A DNA stretch of 46,643 nucleotides from positions 1 to 46,643 of the forward strand of contig NZ_JMFO01000024.1 of assembly GCF_000714715.1 (NCBI RefSeq), in the 5' to 3' direction. Below the pieces are notes generated by a model that did not search any database, was not told the DNA's origin, and saw only the letters and a program-made list of their open reading frames with translations. A program made the translations under genes and the position numbers. This DNA is from Candidatus Magnetobacterium casense (GTDB lineage Bacteria > Nitrospirota > Thermodesulfovibrionia > Thermodesulfovibrionales > Magnetobacteriaceae). This document shows positions 40,311 through 46,643 of the stretch, one piece after another. How positions within the stretch are numbered: the first letter of the stretch is position 1; each line of letters starts with the position of its first letter.

Positions 40311-41868
40311 TCTCTCCGGGGCGGATGACTCCCATCCCCCTCAAGACAGTGAGCGGTTGTCCTATGTCATCGTTTTTGTTCTATGTGCGCTTGTCCTGAG
40401 CATCTACTGGCAGACCTTGGGACATACCTTTATCTCCTACGATGACGGCCTGCATATAACTGGAAATAATGCCGTAAAAGGCGGTCTTTCCCTCGAGGGT
40501 ATCAGGTGGGCATTTACGCAGACGCACAACATAAACTGGATGCCCTTGGTCTGGCTCTCCCACATGCTCGATTGTCAGTTGTACGGGATAGCTCCCTGGG
40601 GACATCACTTAACCAGCGTCCTGCTTCATATCTTGAACACCGTTGTGTTATTCTTTGCCCTTGTCAGGGTAACCGGGCAGAGGTGGCCTGCGTTGATTGT
40701 AACCGTAGTGTTTGCCCTGCATCCGTTGGCCGTGGAGTCTGTGGCGTGGGCCTCGGAGAGAAAGAATCTGCTGCTTGGGATCTGGTGGTTTCTGACCGTC
40801 TGGGTCTATGGCTGGTATGTGCAGAGTCGCTCACCAAATAGAGACATTGCCAGGTACATTGCCCTGATAGCGGTGGCATTTTGTGGCTACATGGCCAAGC
40901 CAACCTTTGTGGCCATCCCCGTGGCACTCTTGCTCCTGGATTGGTGGCCGTTAAACCGCCTCCGTTCATACAAAGACTTAGTGAGCATGGTGGCGGAGAA
41001 GTTACCGCTTGTGTTTTTTTCCTTCGTTATAAGCGTCTGGACTTACATCTCTCAGAAAACCGGTGGCTTCACCATGTCCCTGGAGATGCTGGAATTAAAG
41101 TACAGGCTCTACAACAGCGTGATGTCCTACGTCAAGTACATCGGCAAACTGTTCTGGCCATCCAGTCTGGCCGTGTATTATCCATTTCCAGGCGGGTTTA
41201 ATATGATCGCTGTTGTGTTATCTACCGTGACCTTGATTTTGCTGACGGCGTTGGTGTTATGGTTTGGCAGGCGGTTGCCGTATCTTATAACTGGCTGGTT
41301 TTGGTTTATTTGCACCCTGCTGCCAAACATAGGGATCATCCAGTCCGGTGGACAGGCAATGGCCGACAGGTATTCGTATATCTCCTTCATCGGGTTGTAT
41401 GTGATCATAGCCTGGGGGGCAAGGGATATCGTCATACGGTGGCCGCACTGGCGGACTGTTATCGTATCGTGCATAGTTGTTGCGTTGATGGCCCTGGTGC
41501 CCATAACGTGGAGGGTGGTCGGTTACTGGAGCAACGACCTGACCCTCTTTGGACACGCCGCCGAGGTAACGCAGGACAACTATCTGGCACACAACAACTA
41601 CGGCGTGGCCTTATTCAAGCTGGGGCGGTACGATGAGGCGTTTGTGCAGTTCTCAAGGGCGGTCGCTATACGGTCTGATTACGTCCTGGCGCAGATCAAC
41701 CTCGGTAACATATATCTGATCAGGGCCGACTACGACAAGGCCATCGAACACTACAGTCAGGCATTAAAAGTACAGCCATCCAATACCACAGCCCGCTATT
41801 ACATCGGCCTAGCGTATGAAGAAAAGGCAAAGGCAAAGACAAGGAGGGCGGCTCCGCCCCCTCCTTGA
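40282..41868 (+). CDS. TMTC-like membrane protein with TPRs, paralogue of the pilin-locus protein
   Basis: 528 residues. About 10 membrane spans in residues 28-410. The first outside loop has an Asp-Asp pair (FISYDDGLHI, Asp54-55), WGHHLTSVLLHILNT and FALHPLAVESVAWASERKN, the same order as in the protein at 11070-12854. At least two TPRs follow (NNYGVALFKLGRYDEAFVQF; INLGNIYLIRADYDKAIEHY). It is probably a lipid-sugar-dependent GT-C transferase of the TMTC/PMT type; the acceptor is unknown. The start overlaps the upstream kinase gene. The last residues (TRRAAPPPP) are encoded by GC-rich repeat copy 11, so the natural C-terminus has been replaced. Confidence 0.8.
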   Translation: MVRNTKWFSNLSGADDSHPPQDSERLSYVIVFVLCALVLSIYWQTLGHTFISYDDGLHITGNNAVKGGLSLEGIRWAFTQTHNINWMPLVWLSHMLDCQLYGIAPWGHHLTSVLLHILNTVVLFFALVRVTGQRWPALIVTVVFALHPLAVESVAWASERKNLLLGIWWFLTVWVYGWYVQSRSPNRDIARYIALIAVAFCGYMAKPTFVAIPVALLLLDWWPLNRLRSYKDLVSMVAEKLPLVFFSFVISVWTYISQKTGGFTMSLEMLELKYRLYNSVMSYVKYIGKLFWPSSLAVYYPFPGGFNMIAVVLSTVTLILLTALVLWFGRRLPYLITGWFWFICTLLPNIGIIQSGGQAMADRYSYISFIGLYVIIAWGARDIVIRWPHWRTVIVSCIVVALMALVPITWRVVGYWSNDLTLFGHAAEVTQDNYLAHNNYGVALFKLGRYDEAFVQFSRAVAIRSDYVLAQINLGNIYLIRADYDKAIEHYSQALKVQPSNTTARYYIGLAYEEKAKAKTRRAAPPPP

Positions 41869-41912
41869 CCTCCCCCGCAAGGGGACCAGTTCCCTTGACC
41901 CCTTCCTTGCGA
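41843..41912. repeat. GC-rich palindromic repeat, copy 11 (encodes a protein tail)
   Basis: GAGGGCGGCTCCGCCCCCTC, then CCCGCAAGGGGACCAGTTCC and CTTGACCCC. It is the reverse orientation of copy 10. Its first part is translated as the end of the TMTC-like protein. Confidence 0.8.
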
Positions 41913-41938
41913 TGGCTTTAGGCGTGGTACGTCTATAT

Positions 41939-44164
41939 CTACTCACACTTTGTAAAGCCGCAGTCGTGGCAGACGGAGCATCCACCCTCGTGCTCTACGC
42001 ATCCACCGCACTCGGGGCAGGCACCAACCAGCATGTTTTCGGTGTACTTGTCGCCGTTGCCGTTGTGTGCATCCTGGCCCTGGCCGTTGTAGTGCTCTAT
42101 GGCCTTTGCTATGGCGTCGGAACAGGACGATATCTTACCGCCGTTGGTCCAGATCGGCTGATGACACGAAATGCCCTTCAACTGCTTGATTATCTCATCT
42201 ATAACGATGTTGCACCGCAGGGCAAGCGAAACCAGCCTGCCTATGGCCTCCGATTGACTGGCCGCACAACCACCAGCCTTGCCTATGTGATTAAAGACCT
42301 CAAAGGGAACTCCCTTTTCATCTAGGTTTACGGTAACGTAGAGGTTGCCGCAACCCGTCAACATTGCCTCCGTGCTACCCTTGATGGTCTTGGGACGCTT
42401 GCGCGGGGTGACCTTGGCCGCCTTGACCTCAACGGGGGCGGCGACCTTTTGAGTGGATAGCACCTGCTCATCCCTGGAGCCATCCCTGTAAACAGTTACC
42501 CCCTTGCAGCCGGACCTGTAGGCCTGAAGATACACCTGCTTGACGTCGTCAACCGTAGCGCCGGCGGGAAAGTTCACGGTCTTGGAGACGGCATTGTCAA
42601 CGTACTTCTGAAAGGCCGCCTGCATACGCACGTGATACTGTGGCGTTATATCGTGTGCGGTCACAAATGTCTCTCTGACTTCCCCGGGGATATCGTTTAT
42701 AGCGGAGATGGAGGCATTGCCTGCTATCTGCTGCATAAGTTTTTCGCTGTAGAACCCCTGCTGTTTGGCTATGGCCTCGAAATAGGGGTTGACCTCGATG
42801 AGCTTTGTACCTTCCAGGACGTTGCGCACGTAGCAGACGGCAAATATCGGCTCTATGCCCGAAGAGCAACCCGCTATGATTGACAGTGTCCCCGTTGGTG
42901 CGATTGTGGTTATGGTGGCGTTGCGCATCTTTCTGCTGCCGTCGTAGATGCTGCCCTTGTGGTTGGGAAACACACCCCGCTGCTGTGCAAGGGCCTCAGA
43001 GGCATCCCTGCCCTCCTGGTGGATGGTCTTGATGACCTCCTCCGCCAGCTCGATGGCCTGCTCGGAGCTGTAGGGTATCCCCAGTTGTATGAGCATGTCG
43101 GCCCAACCCATTACACCCAGGCCGATCTTTCTGTTGGCCCTGGTCATCTCCTCAATGGACTTAAGCGGGTACTTGTTGAGGTCTATGACGTTGTCCAGGA
43201 AGTGTACGGCCTTGTGAGTGGTCTGTTTCAGGCGTTGGTAGTCTATCTCAAAAGTGGTGCGTCCGCCGTTGGAGGCGGGTCTTACCATCTTCGCCAGGTT
43301 TATGGAGCCGAGGTTACAGGACTCATATGGCAACAGGGGCTGTTCGCCACAGGGATTGGTGGCCTCTATTTCGCCAACCAGGGGGGTTGGATTTGCCTGG
43401 TTGAGTCTGTCGAGGAAGACGATGCCGGGTTCACCGTTTTTCCATGCGTGTTTTACGATGGTATCAAAGACGTGTGTAGCGTCGAGTTTTTTGACGACGT
43501 TGCCGTTGCGTGGATTTATCAGATCGTATTGGGCACCGGCCTCCAAGGCAGTCATAAACTGTTCCGTGATGGCCACGGAGATGTTGAAGTTGTTGAGACG
43601 TTCTTTGTTATCCTTGCACGTTGTAAAGTCAAGGATATCGGGGTGGTCTACCCTGACAATGGCCATGTTTGCCCCCCGGCGCGTCCCTCCTTGTTTGACC
43701 GCTTCGGTGGCGGTATCAAAGACAGTCATAAATGACACCGGTCCTGATGATACCCCCTTGGTGGAGCCAACCATATCGCCCTTGGGTCTCAGAGACGAGA
43801 AGCTAAATCCCGTGCCCCCTCCGGACTTGTGTATCAGTGCGGCATTTTTGACCGCCTCAAATATACTCTCCATCGAGTCTTCAACGGGCAGGACAAAGCA
43901 CGCACTTAACTGTCCCAGCCGTCTGCCCGCATTCATCAGCGTAGGGCTGTTGGGCAGAAAGCTCAACGACGTCATAAGCTCATAGAACTCTCCCTCTAAA
44001 CTCTCTATTTCCGGAACACCTTTGCCATAGTTGAGGTCTGCCGAGGCGACAAACCTGGCGATCCGTTTAAACAAGTCCTGTGGCGTTTCTATGGGGACGC
44101 CGGCGTCATCCTTTTTCAAGTACCTCTTTTCAAGTACCTTAATGGCGTTGGGTGTTAGATTCAT
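41939..44164 (-). CDS. nrdJ: Ribonucleoside-diphosphate reductase, class II (adenosylcobalamin-dependent)
   Basis: 741 residues. Reduces ribonucleotides to deoxyribonucleotides with a B12-derived radical, with or without oxygen. PNSPTLMNAG and LSACFVLPVEDS (first redox Cys), HKSGGGTGFSFSSLRPKGD, GGTRRGANMAIV, ATNPCGEQPLLPYESCNLGS (radical Cys and second redox Cys), MRNATITTIAPTGTLSIIAG and GCKGVTVYRDGSR are all class II signatures. The C-terminus has a Zn-type cluster (CPECGG...GGCSVCHDCGFTKCE) used to re-reduce the active site. Start ATG 44164 follows AAGGAGG. I saw no cobalamin riboswitch in the 90 bases upstream. Confidence 0.95.
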   Translation of the reverse strand: MNLTPNAIKVLEKRYLKKDDAGVPIETPQDLFKRIARFVASADLNYGKGVPEIESLEGEFYELMTSLSFLPNSPTLMNAGRRLGQLSACFVLPVEDSMESIFEAVKNAALIHKSGGGTGFSFSSLRPKGDMVGSTKGVSSGPVSFMTVFDTATEAVKQGGTRRGANMAIVRVDHPDILDFTTCKDNKERLNNFNISVAITEQFMTALEAGAQYDLINPRNGNVVKKLDATHVFDTIVKHAWKNGEPGIVFLDRLNQANPTPLVGEIEATNPCGEQPLLPYESCNLGSINLAKMVRPASNGGRTTFEIDYQRLKQTTHKAVHFLDNVIDLNKYPLKSIEEMTRANRKIGLGVMGWADMLIQLGIPYSSEQAIELAEEVIKTIHQEGRDASEALAQQRGVFPNHKGSIYDGSRKMRNATITTIAPTGTLSIIAGCSSGIEPIFAVCYVRNVLEGTKLIEVNPYFEAIAKQQGFYSEKLMQQIAGNASISAINDIPGEVRETFVTAHDITPQYHVRMQAAFQKYVDNAVSKTVNFPAGATVDDVKQVYLQAYRSGCKGVTVYRDGSRDEQVLSTQKVAAPVEVKAAKVTPRKRPKTIKGSTEAMLTGCGNLYVTVNLDEKGVPFEVFNHIGKAGGCAASQSEAIGRLVSLALRCNIVIDEIIKQLKGISCHQPIWTNGGKISSCSDAIAKAIEHYNGQGQDAHNGNGDKYTENMLVGACPECGGCVEHEGGCSVCHDCGFTKCE

Positions 44165-44287
44165 CTACTGCCTCCTTATTAAAACATGTTAATTTTTATA
44201 GTTCCTAAAGTCCTTATCATATGTATAATAACACAAAGGGTTATAGATTTACAAAGGTATGACAGCATGGGGCAGGGCAATCGCATT

Positions 44288-44352
44288 TGACCGTAAGAGA
44301 AAAGAAAGGGGCGGTTTGTGGCCAGGGTGCCTCACCCCCTTGACCCCTTCCT
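44288..44352. repeat. GC-rich palindromic repeat, copy 12
   Basis: AGAAAGGGGCGGTTTGTGGC and a CAGGGTGCCTCACCCCCTTGACCCC end. Closest to copies 1 and 2. It lies between nrdJ and the broken FG-GAP gene. Confidence 0.75.
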
Positions 44353-44434
44353 GTGCAGGTGTAAATCTCTCACAAAAGTCTTGCCATGCTTGTTTAAGAG
44401 GATACACTTACCCTTATTCCTCTTCTTCTTCCGA

Positions 44435-45295
44435 CTACTTAATGATATCCCAATCGCTGCTGGGGACTAACGAGATTGCCTTGTAGTTTGATATGTTCAT
44501 GCCATACATGTACCAGACAACGATCAGCCCTAAAGACGTGTTTTGCCATATGATGTCATACTTACCGTCCTTGTTAAAGTCTTCAACCTGCTTGATGTGC
44601 CAGTTGAGATCAGAGATCGTTATGGGCGATCCCATGCTTGATACGGATAAGCCATCCATAAGCCAGATACCTACCTGTCCGGTCCTTGAGTTTTGCCACA
44701 GGATGTCGCTCTTGCCATCCCCGTTGAAGTCGTACTTTAGTGTGTTTGTGCCGTGGTTGTCGTTTGACTTGAACGTGACGGTTGCGTTCTTGTCCGAGGT
44801 CATGTTCACCGCACAGATATTACCAATTGTGGTGTCACAGCCCGTCCAACCTACTCACGTTGACACGCCATCGGCTGCCGCGGTCAGTATCACGGACATG
44901 CCGGTGTTGTAAGATGCGGAGCACGTCATGCCGCAGTTGATCCCCGAAGGCGAGCTTGTCACCGTGCCGGAGCCTGTACCGGACTTGTTGATTGTCAGCT
45001 TGTAAGGTCCGCCACTTGAAGAAGGAGCAAACTTCTGAATGCGATTGTTGTTTAAATCAGCCACATACACATTGCCTGCGCTGTCTGTCACTACACCCCT
45101 GGGCCTATTAAACTGCCCATCGCCTGTGCCTTGGCTTCCCCACTTGGTGACAAAGACGTAGTCGTCCGCAGAGGCGTCAACGGCAAGGCTACCAAGGCAC
45201 ATCGCCGCGATTACGACGATCAGCGCCAGGGTTAGCAGTCCAGCTTTCGCCGTAGGACGCTCCTGTCTTCTTAGATAATTAAAGCATTGAAACAT
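44435..45295 (-). pseudogene. Secreted NHL/InlB-like/FG-GAP protein split by an in-frame TGA
   Basis: Two pieces in the same frame, 44855-45295 and the part below 44855, separated by one TGA (44855-44857). The combined 286 codons give a signal peptide, an NHL repeat (WGSQGTGDGQFNRPRGVVTD...VYVADLNNNRIQKF) and an InlB-B/Big-like module (INKSGTGSGTVTSSPSG...CGMTC...VGWTGCDTTIGN). Two FG-GAP-like repeats follow (YDFNGDGKSDILWQ, EDFNKDGKYDIIWQ), and the frame ends at PSSDWDIIK. Homology runs straight across the TGA (VST-stop-VGWTGCD), where the intact relative at 1982-2977 has an ordinary residue. AGAGGT precedes ATG 45295. Nonsense mutation or sequencing error; only the first 146 residues would normally be made. 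Confidence 0.75.
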
Positions 45296-45593
45296 AAATT
45301 ACCTCTAAACTTGTTTGATTTATTTTGCTTAAACCGGTAAGACCGGCTATTGTGACACGGATTCTTAAGTTTATACACAAAACGGCCAAAATCAAGGCAA
45401 TGCAAGAGGCGGAAAAATGGCGCAGTACACCCGCTTTTAGTTGCCAATCGAAGCAGCATGAGATAGGAAAAAACAGGGGCCGTGAAAAAATTTTTTACTA
45501 AAAGGGTGTTATATGTGAGTGAATGCAAGGGTCATGCCAAACCCCAAGCTCACAAAAATTATCGAGGTATGTAGACGATGCAGATCACACCTC
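45296..45593. other. Gene-free region between the FG-GAP pseudogene and Uma2 gene
   Basis: 298 bases, AT-rich, with an ACCGGT-AAG-ACCGG-type short inverted repeat near 45335-45348 and T runs. I see no gene or clear promoter. A long ORF on the other strand over 45519-45953 is antisense to the Uma2 gene. Confidence 0.5.
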
Positions 45594-46124
45594 CTAAAAA
45601 GCGAAGTCCCCAAACACGTCGGCAATGTCTATCTCCAGCCCCTCAATGACCCTGGATTTAACCACACCCTCTCCCTCGGCTATGGAAAAAAGCTCGTATG
45701 CGTCTCCTTCAATGGTAAAGACCTCGATGGTCTCAAGCTCAGGAAAGACAATCCAGTATTCAGGGACTCTAAATCTTTCATATATCTTTTTCTTGGTTAC
45801 GGTGTCTTTACCAACCGACCCCTTAGAGACGATCTCACACACCATGTCCGGCACGCCTCGTACCCAGTCTTGAAAGATACCCATATTTTCGTTTTTTATA
45901 AACAAGATATCAGGCTGTACCTTCTGCACACCCTCATCGAGAATAACATCTAACGGTGAATAAAAGACCATCCCTAATTTCTTATTCTTTACAAAAGGAC
46001 TCATTATGTCATATATATTTTTGCTGATACTCTGATGCTTTCCAAACGGACTAGGCCCCATAACCTCCACTCCATTAATTATCTCTGTCAAGTCAAAATC
46101 TCTGTCTAATGTCTGTGCTTCCAT
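45594..46124 (-). CDS. Uma2-family (DUF820) PD-(D/E)XK nuclease
   Basis: 176 residues, full family length. EIINGVEVMGPSPFGKHQSISKNI, YSPLDVILDEGVQKVQPDILFI (catalytic Asp), GVPDMVCEIVSKGSVGKDTVTKKKIYERFRVPEYWIV (E-x-V-S and Lys) match Uma2 endonuclease-fold proteins. They are common in cyanobacteria and other environmental bacteria in many copies, often near mobile DNA; their cellular role is not established. Next to it is a transposase end. Start ATG 46124 lacks a clear ribosome-binding site. Confidence 0.9.
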   Translation of the reverse strand: MEAQTLDRDFDLTEIINGVEVMGPSPFGKHQSISKNIYDIMSPFVKNKKLGMVFYSPLDVILDEGVQKVQPDILFIKNENMGIFQDWVRGVPDMVCEIVSKGSVGKDTVTKKKIYERFRVPEYWIVFPELETIEVFTIEGDAYELFSIAEGEGVVKSRVIEGLEIDIADVFGDFAF

Positions 46125-46357
46125 ACTGTATTATAGTTTATATATCGCATACTAAAATTGTCAATAGGTATTGCTGGAAAACCACGGTTAATTTGTTCTG
46201 TATAAAAGATGAAGATTATATCAGACAATAGAGTTATACTGATCGGATTCGAGTTTTTTAGGGTATCAAAATTGCCTGCATACAACGGAAGTTCCAGATT
46301 GGAGAGTTCGAGATGTCCCTATAAAGCCTTTATAATAAACATTCTATGTTGATTTGC

Positions 46358-46643
46358 TTAAGAATTATTCGCACAAACAGAGCCTAACACTTCAGGAATT
46401 TGTATGCCAAGTTTTTCTAAACCTCTTTCGGCTATACCTGCCGGTTTTACCACCCTCGTAATTATTACACCTCCTATTTCTTCATCTACGCATACTATTT
46501 CATTTAAACTTGAAATTAGTTCATCTATTGGTTCTTCCATTTCACATGTCTTCTTTATAAATTCATTTAAGAGTCTCAATGCAAGCATTACTAAGAACAC
46601 ATGTCCTCTTGTTCTATTTTCTTTTGTGTGATATATTGGTCTT
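46358..46643 (-). mobile_element. C-terminal end of an IS transposase (IS1634/IS4-type), cut by window edge
   Basis: The frame runs from the right edge to 46358. Its first visible residues, RPIYHTKENRTRGHVFLVMLA, match the end of IS1634/IS4-type DDE transposases (typically RPVYHRxExRIRxHVFL), just after the last catalytic Glu region; LRLLNEFIKK and an acidic tail follow. GTG 46600 is thus not a start. Most of the element, including the catalytic triad, lies outside. The IS end (terminal inverted repeat) should be within about 46150-46357, but I could not identify it without the other end. Confidence 0.7.

Noticed and set aside
42959..43985. Two long plus-strand ORFs within nrdJ
   Set aside because: Shadow frames of a strongly conserved enzyme on the minus strand.
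44165..44258. Cobalamin riboswitch ahead of nrdJ
   Set aside because: The space is too short and lacks the B12-box sequence; only a normal ribosome-binding site is present.
44855..44857. TGA as a selenocysteine codon
   Set aside because: The intact relative has no Cys at this position, the protein is not an oxidoreductase, and no SECIS-like hairpin stands out just after it. A nonsense change is simpler.
45519..45953. ORF of 144 codons on the plus strand
   Set aside because: Antisense to the Uma2 gene, whose family motifs are clear on the minus strand.

Overview
The window is about 46.6 kb of bacterial chromosome with mid-range G+C. It carries type IV pilins behind sigma-54-type promoters, a methyl-accepting chemotaxis protein, several large PAS/GAF sensor kinases, c-di-GMP enzymes, a class II (B12-dependent) ribonucleotide reductase, an outer-membrane FadL-like protein and secreted S74 and FG-GAP proteins. 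This fits a diderm, motile, environmental bacterium. My best guess is Nitrospirota (Magnetobacterium-like) or a relative of the former Deltaproteobacteria. That is an inference from gene style; no rRNA or other decisive marker is present.

Layout. 1-3.0 kb: the C-terminal part of an Rpn-family nuclease cut by the window edge, then two secreted proteins (S74-chaperone protein and FG-GAP protein). 3.1-9.2 kb: a lytic transglycosylase, a chemoreceptor and an HDOD-GAF-GGDEF diguanylate cyclase. 9.2-13.6 kb: a type IV pilin locus. It has two tandem pilA copies encoding identical proteins, each with its own sigma-54-like promoter and TGTCA-type upstream sites, then a TMTC-like membrane TPR protein, a second prepilin, and a HicB antitoxin whose HicA partner is broken. 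13.8-18.2 kb: a hybrid histidine kinase translationally coupled to a receiver/HD-GYP protein. 18.3-28.6 kb: surface-glycan genes (three GT2 enzymes, one in a giant GT2/Trp-heptad/HAD fusion, plus two multi-spanning membrane proteins), interrupted by yrfG-like and nadB genes and an Rpn remnant. 28.7-33.7 kb: rpmH-rnpA-yidD-yidC followed by tsaB-rimI and a sigma-54 activator with a degenerate receiver. 33.8-38.6 kb: FadL-like porin, YjbQ protein, small lipoprotein, mutS2. 38.8-41.9 kb: a PAS/HisKA_2 kinase overlapping a second TMTC-like protein. 41.9-46.6 kb: class II ribonucleotide reductase, an FG-GAP/NHL protein split by an in-frame stop, a Uma2 nuclease, and the C-terminal end of an IS transposase running off the edge.

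Two things run through the whole window. One is a family of short GC-rich palindromic repeats (core GGGGTCAAGG...CCTTGACCCC, with GGGCGGAGCCGCCC-type modules). It occurs at about twelve sites, mostly at gene ends, and has rewritten gene ends: the start of the transglycosylase gene, the tail of a TMTC protein and the broken hicA. The other is a repeated coupling of pili, surface sugars and c-di-GMP: a cyclase and an HD-GYP phosphodiesterase bracket the pilin locus, and a membrane sugar-transferase-like protein sits between the pilin genes. I did not find a clearly new defence or enzyme system. The strongest unusual items are the repeat family, the pilA duplication, the hicA disruption, the Trp-heptad GT2-HAD fusion, the pseudo-receiver activator and the missing standard start codon of rnpA.
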